From Prevotella sp. UBA4330 (GTDB lineage: Bacteria > Bacteroidota > Bacteroidia > Bacteroidales > Bacteroidaceae), in NCBI GenBank assembly GCA_002394385.1, contig DGTS01000024.1, forward strand, positions 1 through 64,000: a stretch of 64,000 nucleotides of DNA, read 5' to 3'. The notes under the pieces are model-generated. The model worked only from the letters and a program-made list of their open reading frames with translations, was not told the origin of the DNA and ran no database searches. Shown here piece by piece: positions 45,481-54,869 of this stretch. The position numbers and the translations under genes were made by a program. Numbering within the stretch: position 1 is the first letter of the stretch; every line of letters starts with the position of its first letter.

Positions 45481-46581
45481 ATGCTTAGCAAAGATTCAAA
45501 GATATATGTGGCTGGACACCACGGACTGGTGGGTTCTGCCATTTGGAACAACTTGAAGAGTAGAGGCTATAATAACCTCGTAGGCAAGTCGCACAAGGAA
45601 CTTGACCTCCTTGATCCCGTTGCTGTTAAGAAGTTCTTTGATGAAGAGCAGCCAGAGGCAGTGGTTCTCGCTGCAGCACATGTGGGAGGCATCATGGCAA
45701 ATCTTCAATATCGTGCAGACTTCATATACCAAAATCTGCAGATACAGCAGAACGTGATAGGTGAGAGTTACCGTCACGGAGTTAAGAAACTGCTTTTCCT
45801 CGGTTCCACATGCATCTATCCACGCATGGCTCCGCAGCCAATGAAGGAAGAGGCTCTGCTGACAAGCGAACTGGAATACACCAACGAGCCATATGCCATT
45901 GCTAAGATAGCAGGACTCAAGATGTGTGAGAGTTTCAGCATACAGTATGGCTGTAACTACATTGCTGTGATGCCAACCAACCTCTATGGACCAAACGATA
46001 ATTTCCATCTTGAGAACAGCCACGTGTTGCCGGCAATGATAAGAAAGGTGCATCTTGCAAAGTGTCTTAATGAGAACGACTGGGATGCTGTGCGTAAGGA
46101 CATAAACCTTAGACCGGTAGAAGGCGTGAACGGTAGCAACACTAACGAAGAGATTCTTGAGAAACTTGCTAAGTTCGGTATCCGTCCTGATAGTGTAACC
46201 CTCTGGGGCACCGGTTCTCCGATGCGCGAGTTCTTGTGGAGTGAAGAGATGGCTGATGCAAGCGTTCACGTTCTTCTTAATGTTGACTTCAAGGACACCT
46301 ACGAGCCAGGACAGAAGGAGATTCGCAACTGCCACATCAATGTGGGTACTGGCAAGGAAGTTACAATACGCGAAGCCGCAGAGAAGATAATCAGCGAGAT
46401 AGGCTTCAAGGGAGAACTGCGTTGGGATTCTTCAAAACCAGACGGAACTCCACGTAAACTCACTGATGTCACAAAACTTCACAATCTCGGATGGCATCAT
46501 AAAGTTGAGATTGACGAAGGCATTCATCGACTTTATGAATGGTACAAGCAGGGTATATGCATTAATCATCTCACAACATAA
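45481..46581 (+). CDS. fcl: GDP-L-fucose synthase
   Basis: It epimerises and reduces the Gmd product to GDP-L-fucose. NADP motif GHHGLVGSAIW near the start, GSTCIYPR and the YAIAKIAG Tyr-x3-Lys motif, and TNLYGPNDNF identify the family. The 366-residue length is somewhat above the usual 310-320 because of an insertion around residues 205-225 found in Bacteroidales forms. A terminator follows. The fucose donor probably supplies surface O-glycans. Confidence 0.95.
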   Translation: MLSKDSKIYVAGHHGLVGSAIWNNLKSRGYNNLVGKSHKELDLLDPVAVKKFFDEEQPEAVVLAAAHVGGIMANLQYRADFIYQNLQIQQNVIGESYRHGVKKLLFLGSTCIYPRMAPQPMKEEALLTSELEYTNEPYAIAKIAGLKMCESFSIQYGCNYIAVMPTNLYGPNDNFHLENSHVLPAMIRKVHLAKCLNENDWDAVRKDINLRPVEGVNGSNTNEEILEKLAKFGIRPDSVTLWGTGSPMREFLWSEEMADASVHVLLNVDFKDTYEPGQKEIRNCHINVGTGKEVTIREAAEKIISEIGFKGELRWDSSKPDGTPRKLTDVTKLHNLGWHHKVEIDEGIHRLYEWYKQGICINHLTT

Positions 46582-46593
46582 GAATTCTAATAT

Positions 46594-46622
46594 CCCCTCC
46601 AGTTTTTGGAGGGGATTTTTTT
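46594..46622 (+). terminator. Terminator after fcl
   Basis: CCCCTCC (46594-46600) pairs with GGAGGGG (46608-46614), followed by ATTTTTTT. Confidence 0.93.
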
Positions 46623-46732
46623 ATCCATTTCTTCCATAAAACAAAGTGCTCATTTGTTAATCAAACAATGTGAACTTTCATACCGATATTAATTTTTTTT
46701 AATAAAAGTTTGGTTGTTTGAAATGAAATTTG

Positions 46733-46740
46733 TACTTTTG
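46733..46740 (+). promoter_or_regulatory. -7 promoter box for the GldB-like gene
   Basis: TACTTTTG matches TAnnTTTG, 25 bases before the GTG start. Confidence 0.7.
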
Positions 46741-46765
46741 CAACAGTTTTTAATAAATTGTCGTT

Positions 46766-47581
46766 GTGAGGAAGTACATTCTTGTTATTATTTCAATAGT
46801 ATTGCTTTGCTCTGGATGCGAATATAAGTTGCGTCCAAACGACGATGATATGCCCCAACGAATAGAGGTGAAACGCTATGATAGGTTGCAGAGTCAGTAT
46901 CTCACCACAGGTGATTTTGCCGCCTTACAACAGATGAACACCGAGTTTCCAATTGAGACACGCACGTTGATTGAGGATATTCTTCATATAGGAGAAGTAA
47001 ACGATCCGGAAATAAGCAAGACTTTTCTTAAATACTATCAAGACAGCACGTTACAGGTGCTCATCTCTGACGTGGAAGCAGAATATGCCAACATGGATGA
47101 CATTAACGCCAGTCTTAACGACGCATTTGACAAGTTGAAGACATATATCCCAGACCTAACTGTTCCTGCATTTTATGCTCAGATAGGTGACTTGGAACAT
47201 AGTATAATAATAGGTGATGGCGTTGTCGGCATTTCTCTTGACAAGTACATGGGCGAAAATTATTCCATCTACCGCAAGTACTATAGCCGAAGTCAGCGCG
47301 AGAGCATGACACGAAGTTATATTGTGCCTGACTGTCTGTGTTTCTATTTGCTTAGTGTCTATCCTCTTGATAATTTCGAGAATCGACCACAAGTGGAGCG
47401 TGACTTGCATTTCGGCAAGATTATGTGGGTTGTTAACATGATTACAGGCAACCATCTGTTCACAACAAAGTATGTTGACAGCATTAATACCCACATGTTG
47501 AAGAACTCCACAAAGACCATTCTTCAATTGCTTGTAAATAATGATTACAGTGAAATAATAGAAGAAACTGGAATCCAGTAA
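46766..47581 (+). CDS. gldB: GldB-like gliding-motility lipoprotein
   Basis: The 271-residue protein starts at GTG 46766 (no ATG lies between it and the promoter box) and has a lipoprotein signal with Cys18 (LLCSGC). The body matches the GldB family: FLKYYQDST, a central VGISLDKYMGENYSIYRKYY segment and FGKIMWVVNMITG. In flavobacteria GldB supports gliding and type IX secretion; in a non-gliding Bacteroidales species a role in secretion or envelope assembly is likelier. It converges with the radical SAM gene. Confidence 0.82.
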   Translation: MRKYILVIISIVLLCSGCEYKLRPNDDDMPQRIEVKRYDRLQSQYLTTGDFAALQQMNTEFPIETRTLIEDILHIGEVNDPEISKTFLKYYQDSTLQVLISDVEAEYANMDDINASLNDAFDKLKTYIPDLTVPAFYAQIGDLEHSIIIGDGVVGISLDKYMGENYSIYRKYYSRSQRESMTRSYIVPDCLCFYLLSVYPLDNFENRPQVERDLHFGKIMWVVNMITGNHLFTTKYVDSINTHMLKNSTKTILQLLVNNDYSEIIEETGIQ

Positions 47582-47587
47582 ACATCC

Positions 47588-48496
47588 CTATGCTCCTTGA
47601 TATATGTTATTCTTTGCGAGATAATTATCAAGGGCGTTTGCAAATTCATAGTTCTTTATTCCCCATTTAGGTGCGATCAGCATTTCTGCAGGCGACTGCG
47701 AGATGAAACGGTCGAGTATCATGTCAGGCCGTATGTGCTGTATCAAAGTTGCGACAAGCCTGATGTATTCGTCGATATTAAACACTTTAAATGGTTTTCC
47801 GAGGTATTCCTTAGCCAATCTGGTGTCTTTTACAACCTGTAATTGATGGAGTTTCAGGATGTCGAGTTGCGTGTTGTTGAGTCTTTCCACCTCCCTTATG
47901 CAGTCTTCCTCTGTCATTCCTGGCAGGCCGAGTATCACATGACCACCCACCAGAATGTCTCTCTCCTTCGTTCTCTCTATTGCTCTGACAGAACACTCGT
48001 AGGTATGGCCGCGGTTTATGCGCTTCAGCATCTCGTTGTCTGTGCTCTCTATGCCATACTCCACAATCATGAAAGCCTGGCGATTGAGTTGTTCCAGATA
48101 GTTCAGGATGTCGTCTGAGACACAATCTGGACGTGTGCCAATCACTATGCCAACAACATCTTCAACGCTAAGTGCTTCCTCATAGAGACCCTTCAGATGT
48201 TCAACAGGAGCATAGGTGTTTGTAAACGCTTGGAAATATGCAAGATATTTCATATCTTTATATTTCCTCTTGAAGAACGAAATGCCATCTTCCACTTGTC
48301 TTTTCACACTCTTATTGCCTCTGCAATATGCAGGAGAAAACGCCTTGTTATCGCAGAAAACACAGCCACCAGTTGCTAGTGTGCCGTCTCTGTTGGGACA
48401 AGAGAAACCAGCATCGATACTTATCTTCTGCACCTTGCACCCCAGTTGACGTATCAGCCAGGTGCTGAAGTCGTTATAGTGTTTCGTTTCTTCCAT
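47588..48496 (-). CDS. YhcC-type radical SAM protein (TIGR01212 family)
   Basis: The 302-residue protein carries the family's iron-sulfur segment FSCPNRDGTLATGG followed by CVFCDN near residues 30-48, then GIVIGTRPDCVSDDIL and EYGIESTDNEML. The function of YhcC is not established. The promoter box at 48522-48529 lies inside a longer frame and sets the start at ATG 48496 rather than 48553. Confidence 0.88.
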   Translation of the reverse strand: MEETKHYNDFSTWLIRQLGCKVQKISIDAGFSCPNRDGTLATGGCVFCDNKAFSPAYCRGNKSVKRQVEDGISFFKRKYKDMKYLAYFQAFTNTYAPVEHLKGLYEEALSVEDVVGIVIGTRPDCVSDDILNYLEQLNRQAFMIVEYGIESTDNEMLKRINRGHTYECSVRAIERTKERDILVGGHVILGLPGMTEEDCIREVERLNNTQLDILKLHQLQVVKDTRLAKEYLGKPFKVFNIDEYIRLVATLIQHIRPDMILDRFISQSPAEMLIAPKWGIKNYEFANALDNYLAKNNIYQGA

Positions 48497-48521
48497 AAGT
48501 GTTTTTAAGACATAAACTTTG

Positions 48522-48529
48522 CAAATGTA
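48522..48529 (-). promoter_or_regulatory. -7 promoter box for the radical SAM gene
   Basis: TACATTTG on the minus strand, 25 bases before the start codon. Confidence 0.68.
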
Positions 48530-48541
48530 GCAAATTATTCT

Positions 48542-48549
48542 TAACTTTG
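48542..48549 (+). promoter_or_regulatory. -7 promoter box for the DPP IV gene
   Basis: TAACTTTG matches TAnnTTTG; it is divergent from and very close to the minus-strand box. Confidence 0.7.
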
Positions 48550-48574
48550 CCACAAATTAAATGATTAATCTACG

Positions 48575-50779
48575 ATGAAAAGACTTTTTTTCCTCTTTGT
48601 TACGACAATTTTTTCTGCTGTAAGCATTGTTGCCCAACAGTCTCTTGAACTGAGAGACATCACCAATGGCCGATATGCGCCACAATATCTTAGCGATATC
48701 ACTCCCATGCCCGACGGCGAGAGTTATGCCCAGATAAGTGACGACGGCAACAGCATAGTGCAATATTCGTTCAAGACAGGCAAGCAGACGGCTGTCCTCT
48801 TTGACAAAAACGCAACGAATAACCTCACCATCAAGGATTTCGATGGCTACATTTTGAGTCCTGACGGCAAGAAGATGCTCATTCAAACAAACACCAAGCG
48901 CATCTATCGTCACTCTTTTACTGCCGACTATTACATTTATAATATAGCAAGCAAGCGTCTTGAGCGTCTTTCGGATAATGGTCCGCAGCAGTCGCCAGTA
49001 TGGTCGAATGATGGCTTGCAGGTGGCTTTCGTGCGAGATAACAACATCTTCCTCGTAAAGTTGCTCTATGACAACTCGGAGAGTCAGGTGACAAAGGACG
49101 GCAAACGCAACGCTATAATCAATGGAATACCCGACTGGGTGAACGAGGAAGAGTTCGGATTCAGCACCGCTATGACCTTCAATGCCGACGGCACGTTGCT
49201 TTGCTGGATAAGATATGACGAGAGCCGTGTTAAGACATACGCCCTGCAGATGTTTAAAGGCGCTTATCCCGAACACCCAGAATTGACAACCTATCCTGGA
49301 GAGTATTCATATAAGTATCCGAAGGCTGGGCAAGAGAATTCTGCTGTTAGTGTTATGAGTTATGACGTGAAGTCGCATCAGACGCGCAAACTCGATGTTC
49401 CTGTGCCTTCAGAGGGTTATATACCGAGAATAAAAGCAACTGCCGATGCCAGCAAGATAGTGGTTTACACGATGAACCGCCATCAAGACGAACTATGCCT
49501 ATATGCGGTTAATCCTCTTTCAACACTCAGCCAACTGCTTATTAAGGAAAAGGTGGACAAGTATGTCAAAGAAGAGGCTATGGACGGCATCATGCTGACC
49601 CAGCAGCACATCATTCTGCCGAGCGACCGAAGCGGCAAAATGCAACTCTATCTCTATGACATCAACGGCTCTCTTGAGCGACAACTCACAAGCGGAGAGC
49701 ATGAGGTGACCCAACTATATGGCTACGACGAGTCAACATCCACCGTGTATTATCAAGCAGCAGGCATCGACCCTATGAACCGTGAGGTTTATGCTGCTGA
49801 CAAGAAAGGCAAGCAGAGCCGACTTACCCAGCAGAAAGGATGGAACAGCGCAATATTCAGCACCAACTATATGTATTTCGTGAATACATGGAGCGACTGC
49901 AACACTCCATATAGATACACCTTGCAGAGCCGTGACGGCAAGACAATAGCGACACTTGTTGACAATGCCAAACTAAAGAGCACGCTGGCAGGAATGCAGT
50001 TGGGAGATAAAGAGTTCTTCAAGTTCAAGACCTCTGAAGGTGTGGAACTCAACGGCATAATGATAAAGCCGAAGGACTTCAATGCGTCGAAGAAGTATCC
50101 GGTCATCATGTGGCAGTATGGTGGACCTGGCAGTCAGCAGGTAGTTAACTCCTGGCGTGTCGGCTCAATGGGGCAGGGTTGTCTCTACGACCATTACCTC
50201 TCGCAGCAGGGTTTCATCATAGTGTGTGTTGACGGTCGTGGTACAGGCTGCCGTGGAGCCGAGTTTGAGAAATGCACATACCTGCACATTGGTGAACTGG
50301 AGGCTAAAGACCAGGCAGAGACAGCCATCTATCTGAAGTCGCTGCCCTTTATCGATGGCGACAGGATAGGTATATGGGGATGGAGTTACGGCGGTTTCAA
50401 CACCCTGATGAGCATGAGCGAGGGTAGGGCGGCGTTTGCTGCCGGAGTGGCTGTGGCTCCACCAACAGACTGGCGTTTCTATGACACCATCTACACCGAG
50501 CGTTACATGCGCACACCACAGGAGAACCCCACGGGATATGACATCAACCCCATGAACCGTGCCAGCGACCTGCATGGCTCGCTGCTGATATGTCATGGAC
50601 TGGCTGATGACAACGTGCATCCTCAGAATACGTTCGAATACACAGAGCGACTGGTTCAGGCAGATAAGGACTTTAAGATGAACATCTATACCAACCGCAA
50701 TCACAGCATATATGGCGGCAACACCCGCTATCATCTGCTCAGGCAGATAAAGAACCATTTCTGTGAAACGCTGAAATAA
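48575..50779 (+). CDS. Dipeptidyl peptidase IV, S9 family
   Basis: It removes X-Pro or X-Ala dipeptides from peptide N-termini in the periplasm. The 734-residue protein has a signal peptide (LFFLFVTTIFSAVSIVA), a beta-propeller to about residue 480 including the substrate-binding Glu-Glu pair in WVNEEEFGF, and an alpha/beta-hydrolase domain with Ser604 (GWSYGG), Asp678/679 (GLADDNVH) and His710 (NRNHSI). It is a key enzyme of peptide use in Bacteroidales. DUF4861 follows 37 bases later. Confidence 0.94.
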   Translation: MKRLFFLFVTTIFSAVSIVAQQSLELRDITNGRYAPQYLSDITPMPDGESYAQISDDGNSIVQYSFKTGKQTAVLFDKNATNNLTIKDFDGYILSPDGKKMLIQTNTKRIYRHSFTADYYIYNIASKRLERLSDNGPQQSPVWSNDGLQVAFVRDNNIFLVKLLYDNSESQVTKDGKRNAIINGIPDWVNEEEFGFSTAMTFNADGTLLCWIRYDESRVKTYALQMFKGAYPEHPELTTYPGEYSYKYPKAGQENSAVSVMSYDVKSHQTRKLDVPVPSEGYIPRIKATADASKIVVYTMNRHQDELCLYAVNPLSTLSQLLIKEKVDKYVKEEAMDGIMLTQQHIILPSDRSGKMQLYLYDINGSLERQLTSGEHEVTQLYGYDESTSTVYYQAAGIDPMNREVYAADKKGKQSRLTQQKGWNSAIFSTNYMYFVNTWSDCNTPYRYTLQSRDGKTIATLVDNAKLKSTLAGMQLGDKEFFKFKTSEGVELNGIMIKPKDFNASKKYPVIMWQYGGPGSQQVVNSWRVGSMGQGCLYDHYLSQQGFIIVCVDGRGTGCRGAEFEKCTYLHIGELEAKDQAETAIYLKSLPFIDGDRIGIWGWSYGGFNTLMSMSEGRAAFAAGVAVAPPTDWRFYDTIYTERYMRTPQENPTGYDINPMNRASDLHGSLLICHGLADDNVHPQNTFEYTERLVQADKDFKMNIYTNRNHSIYGGNTRYHLLRQIKNHFCETLK

Positions 50780-50816
50780 GACGATAAATAAAAACAAACA
50801 AACTTATAAACTAATA

Positions 50817-52037
50817 ATGAAACTGCTAAACATTATCGCCCTCAGTATGTTTGCTGCAAGTGCGGGGGCACAGAACGTGAAAATCATCGTCAATAACGAC
50901 GAAAAAGTGCAACGACAAGAGGTCGTTGAAGTATCTGCCCAGCAACTCTACGAGAAGTTGGGCATCAGTTATGGCTCGCCTGTGATAGTGAAGAACGCAT
51001 TAGGTCAGCAGGTGGGTTACCAACTCACACACGACAGCCTGTTGCTCGTTGATGCCAGCGTGCGCCCATGTGGAAAGGCAGAGTTCACCGTCGAAAAGGG
51101 CACACCCCGCGAGCCTAAGGTGTTCGTTACAGGCAGACAATATCCTGAGCGCGTCGATGACATTGCATGGGAGAATGACCGTACTGCATACCGCATCTAT
51201 GGACCAGCCCTCCAGCGTAACAAGGAGCGCGCTTTCGGCGTTGATGTGTGGGTGAAGAACACCCCCGACCTTGAGGTGGAGAAGCGCTACAATACTGAAC
51301 TTTCGAACCATCATGCCATAGAGAAACTGAAGAAGGAAGGCAAGACACAGGAGGCCCTCGATATGGAAGAGGCCACAACCTATCACTTCGACCACGGCTA
51401 TGGACTCGACTGCTATAAGGTGGGACCGACGCTGGGAGGAGGTGCCCCGGCACTGATGGACAACGGTCAACTGGTGCTGCCATACTGCTACAAAGACTAT
51501 CAGATTCTTGACAACGGACCACTGCGTTTCACCGTACGTGTTGACTATAACCCTACGGCAATAGGTAAGGACAAGAATGTTGTGGAGCATCGCATCATCA
51601 GTCTTGACAAGGGCTCCAACTACAACCGCTGCACGGTATGGTATGACGGACTCACCCAGAAGCGTGACCTTGCAGCAGGTGTCGTAGTGCATCTTGAGGA
51701 TCTCGAGAACATCGTCCTTACAAGTAACATGGCACTCTATGCCGACCCTACTGACAACCCCACAAAGCATAACTTCCAGATATACGTGGGCGTGATATTC
51801 CCTGAAGGTATCGACTACACCCGTTTTCTCTCTACAGATCAGGACATTCAAAACGGCAATCCCGGACACCTTGTGGGAGTGAAGGAAAACACCCTGGGAC
51901 AGCCCTTCACCTATTATTTCGGCTCAGCATGGAGCAAGAATGATGTCCGCACATTTGATGAGTGGAAACTGCGCTCAGAACAAACCCTCGATGCCCTCCA
52001 TGCTCCTATGAATGTTACGATAAGCGTTGAGCAATAA
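50817..52037 (+). CDS. Secreted DUF4861 family protein
   Basis: A 406-residue exported protein with signal peptide (LNIIALSMFAASAGA). The body matches DUF4861 (DDIAWENDRTAYRIYGPAL, GVDVWVKNTPDL, HFDHGYGLDCYKVGPTLGGG) that is often seen in polysaccharide utilization loci, including pectin-related ones. The activity is not known to me. It is probably read with the DPP IV gene. Confidence 0.85.
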   Translation: MKLLNIIALSMFAASAGAQNVKIIVNNDEKVQRQEVVEVSAQQLYEKLGISYGSPVIVKNALGQQVGYQLTHDSLLLVDASVRPCGKAEFTVEKGTPREPKVFVTGRQYPERVDDIAWENDRTAYRIYGPALQRNKERAFGVDVWVKNTPDLEVEKRYNTELSNHHAIEKLKKEGKTQEALDMEEATTYHFDHGYGLDCYKVGPTLGGGAPALMDNGQLVLPYCYKDYQILDNGPLRFTVRVDYNPTAIGKDKNVVEHRIISLDKGSNYNRCTVWYDGLTQKRDLAAGVVVHLEDLENIVLTSNMALYADPTDNPTKHNFQIYVGVIFPEGIDYTRFLSTDQDIQNGNPGHLVGVKENTLGQPFTYYFGSAWSKNDVRTFDEWKLRSEQTLDALHAPMNVTISVEQ

Positions 52038-52045
52038 CATTTGCC

Positions 52046-52199
52046 ACACTTGCATCAACTGATGTTGTCACTTGTGCCTCTTGACCTTCTCAGGAAGCAT
52101 ACCTGACCACCTTAGGAAGCATACCTGACCTTCTCAGGAAGCATACCTGACCTTCTCAGGAAGCATACCTGAGAATGCCACTTGTATCCTTTGATAGGA
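52046..52199 (+). repeat. 22-bp phased array 6 (TCAGG/CCTGA hairpins with flanking CACTTGT units)
   Basis: Seven 22-bp units start at 52046, 52068, 52090, 52112, 52134, 52156 and 52178. Units 3-6 carry TCAGGAAGCATACCTGA (one starts TTAGG). The flanking units carry CACTTG-type sequence, the reverse complement of the CAAGTG module of arrays 2 and 4. Confidence 0.92.
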
Positions 52200-52236
52200 T
52201 AGGGGCGAAAATACGAAGTACATGGGTATAATAAAA

Positions 52237-52275
52237 GAAAGATTCGCTTGTAACAGGCGAATCTTTCCTCTTTTA
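52237..52275. terminator. Bidirectional terminator
   Basis: A perfect 11-bp stem GAAAGATTCGC/GCGAATCTTTC (52237-52247 and 52257-52267) has T-rich flanks on both strands, between convergent genes. A second hairpin (52300-52307 with 52310-52317) lies closer to the minus-strand gene. Confidence 0.85.
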
Positions 52276-52323
52276 ATTATATCATTTATGTTTGGAAGAA
52301 ATGGAGTAAACTCCATTCTTCTC

Positions 52324-54195
52324 TTACTTAATCACAACCTTTTTCACGGTGCCGTCGCTCATGCGTATGATGTTCACGCCATGCTGAGGAGCATTTATCT
52401 TGTGGCCATTGATATTGTAGCGAGCCGTCTCAACTGCGTTGTCGCTGCTTGCATCGTTGATGCCTGTTGTATAGTCGTCGATTGTTGTCTGAGCAGCGTT
52501 GATGATGGAACCGTCACTCTTGTCAATAAGCAGGGCTACGACTTTAAGTTTCGTCTTGTCCTGAATAACACTCTTCGAGGAGATGTCAGCAGTATAACTA
52601 TAGTCCTGTATCTCGTCGGCAACAATAGTAGTATTGACTGAATTGGCCAAACCATTTGCGATGTTCCATGCTCCTACTGCCACATGGTCGAACTCAAGAC
52701 CCGTTACTCTTGAGGGAGATTCATACCAGAACTTGAAATCTTTGTAATCGCTATCTCCACTTAGGTAGTTGTTCTGTGACCATGAGGAACCAGTACCTTT
52801 CAAACCGTCTTCTACAAGTACAAAGGCAATACCGTAATTACCATTGTCCTCAGAATAGACAAACTTGGTCTGGGTGTCTATCTTTATGGAACTCATGTCT
52901 TCATTATCCCATTCGGCATTTACTGTGATTGTGCCTAGAGTGGTGTGCGCGAGTGCTACAGGAATGTATGACTGGAAGTTGAGTGGATGAGGGTAAAGGT
53001 CAACGGTACGATTGACGAAAGAACTGGGGAAACCATCTACTCGATTCAGAATAGATGTGTAGTCGCTAGTTTGCATTGGGTCATTATAGTGTACAGCGAT
53101 AAGTACCACTTGGTCACCGTAGGTGTCGTGTACATACTGCATTCCCGCGAAACCTACAGGACACCATCCGCACCATGTTCCGGTGAACTCCTCGATGACC
53201 GGTACACTCTGTGGCTTTTCTGTAACGGTGATGAGAGTGCCTTGAGCAGTATTTTTAGCAGCCCCATTGGCTTCACCGTTTACCTTAGTGATGGTCAGCG
53301 TCTTGTCAAATTTCTTTGTCTCGGCATCGGCTGCCAATTCGATATTTGCTGTTCCCTGTGCAAATGACGGAATGGGGGTCGTGCTGATGGTCTTTTCTTC
53401 TGTGGTGTTGCTGCCGGTTGTTATGGTGTAACTGATAGAGGTGACAGTCTCCTTGCCTGTATTGGTGATGGTGACAGGCAGGGTAGTTGTTGCGTTCTTC
53501 TCTACACATACGGTACCGAAATCTGCTGGCGAGACGCTGTACGAAGGGAGGTCGGCTCCTTCTATAAGTATCTGTAATGCCAGTTTACCGAAGTCATATC
53601 CTTCATTGTACGCGTCTATCCATTCCATACGTCCTGGCGCGCTGATTAGGAGTGTGTTGGGAGTCGACTCGTTACCACAGCACATGATAGGATATGCGTT
53701 AGAACTAGTAATGGCATAACCAACGTAGAATGCTTGTCCATTGATATCGAACGGTGTGTCAAGCACTATGTCGTTGGCTCCGTCTGATAGACTGGCAACG
53801 GACTGCACATAGTCGGCAGCGGCGAGTGTGGCTGGCTTGTTTGCTGAAATCCATACGCTGACGTCTTTCATGGTTTTGCCAAGTCCATTCTGTACGTACA
53901 CACGTACAGCCTTGATTTTTCCTCTGCCAATTACATCATGATTGGCTGGCACATAGATGGCAGCCAAGAAAGGAATATTAGTCGCTCCTGTACCAATACC
54001 ATTTGTAGTGCTTAAATCCGTTTCAGACATGTACCCCCACCAGAATTGTCCATCCTCGGGAGTAATGTTTGCTTTGTTTGCCTTGAAAGGAACCTTAAAC
54101 GGAGCCCTTTCCATATTGTCTTTCTTCAAAAGAGACTGTCCATAACTGCATGCTGCAATCATTATGGCACAAAGGAGTAATAATTGTTTTTTCAT
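52324..54195 (-). CDS. Large Omp28-related thioredoxin-fold surface protein
   Basis: The 623-residue protein has a signal peptide (LLLLCAIMIAACSYG), an N-terminal beta-rich region with two immunoglobulin-like parts, and an Omp28-like thioredoxin domain with the CxxC motif EFTGTWCGWCPVG near residue 340. The C-terminal tail (ARYNINGHKI ... GVNIIRMSDGTVKKVVIK) is of the type IX-like sort. It is the last gene of a five-gene minus-strand cluster rich in exported thioredoxin folds. ATG 54195 is chosen because it gives the signal peptide directly. Confidence 0.85.
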   Translation of the reverse strand: MKKQLLLLCAIMIAACSYGQSLLKKDNMERAPFKVPFKANKANITPEDGQFWWGYMSETDLSTTNGIGTGATNIPFLAAIYVPANHDVIGRGKIKAVRVYVQNGLGKTMKDVSVWISANKPATLAAADYVQSVASLSDGANDIVLDTPFDINGQAFYVGYAITSSNAYPIMCCGNESTPNTLLISAPGRMEWIDAYNEGYDFGKLALQILIEGADLPSYSVSPADFGTVCVEKNATTTLPVTITNTGKETVTSISYTITTGSNTTEEKTISTTPIPSFAQGTANIELAADAETKKFDKTLTITKVNGEANGAAKNTAQGTLITVTEKPQSVPVIEEFTGTWCGWCPVGFAGMQYVHDTYGDQVVLIAVHYNDPMQTSDYTSILNRVDGFPSSFVNRTVDLYPHPLNFQSYIPVALAHTTLGTITVNAEWDNEDMSSIKIDTQTKFVYSEDNGNYGIAFVLVEDGLKGTGSSWSQNNYLSGDSDYKDFKFWYESPSRVTGLEFDHVAVGAWNIANGLANSVNTTIVADEIQDYSYTADISSKSVIQDKTKLKVVALLIDKSDGSIINAAQTTIDDYTTGINDASSDNAVETARYNINGHKINAPQHGVNIIRMSDGTVKKVVIK

Positions 54196-54225
54196 ATGTA
54201 TAATGTTTTTTATATACAATTACCG

Positions 54226-54837
54226 TTATTTGATTACGATTTTTTTCCCGTTGGTGACATATACACCATTAGTGGGATGCTCAACACGACGGCCATTCAG
54301 GTCGAAGTATAAGTTGTCTTGCAGGATGTCGCCTTTCACATTATTAATGGCAGATGTCCCATAAGTAAACAGAATCTTCACCGTGTGTGTCTCCGAGCCG
54401 ATAGTGGCGGTAAGTGTGGCCAGCAAATCGCCCTCGTTACGGCAGTTCTCTGCGTCGAACTGCACTTGCACGCTGCCATTGCTGACAGAGAAGTTTTTGT
54501 CGAGTGTTGTTTTATTGTTTAATAACGAACATTCGCCGCCCATACACCATTTGAGTGTCTGCGGATTCAACGTGTTTCGTTCGATGTTGATATTTGCTCT
54601 ACCGCTGGCGGTAGTTCCAGAAAGCAGTTTCAGTATCAATCCGTTATTGGGGTTGCTGCTGGGATTGCTCTCGCACCAGTATTCTCCGAAACCGAATTCA
54701 TCGGGAACGGCTGCAATTGTTACTGTGCCACCTTCGGGAACAGTATTGCCTTGATAACAGAACTCAAAACTTTGTGCTTTAGCCGTTGTTGCAGTCAACA
54801 ACAATACGGCTAATGTCAGAAGTAAATGTTTCTTCAT
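54226..54837 (-). CDS. Small secreted protein with type IX-like tail
   Basis: A 203-residue exported protein with signal peptide (LLLTLAVLLLTATTAKA), a beta-sandwich-like middle with four cysteines (including WCESNP and WCMGGEC) and the C-terminal LYFDLNGRRVEHPTNGVYV tail. The cysteines may be substrates of the thioredoxin-fold neighbours; this is inference. Confidence 0.75.
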   Translation of the reverse strand: MKKHLLLTLAVLLLTATTAKAQSFEFCYQGNTVPEGGTVTIAAVPDEFGFGEYWCESNPSSNPNNGLILKLLSGTTASGRANINIERNTLNPQTLKWCMGGECSLLNNKTTLDKNFSVSNGSVQVQFDAENCRNEGDLLATLTATIGSETHTVKILFTYGTSAINNVKGDILQDNLYFDLNGRRVEHPTNGVYVTNGKKIVIK

Positions 54838-54869
54838 ACGCTTACATATTTAATTATTATGATTATATC

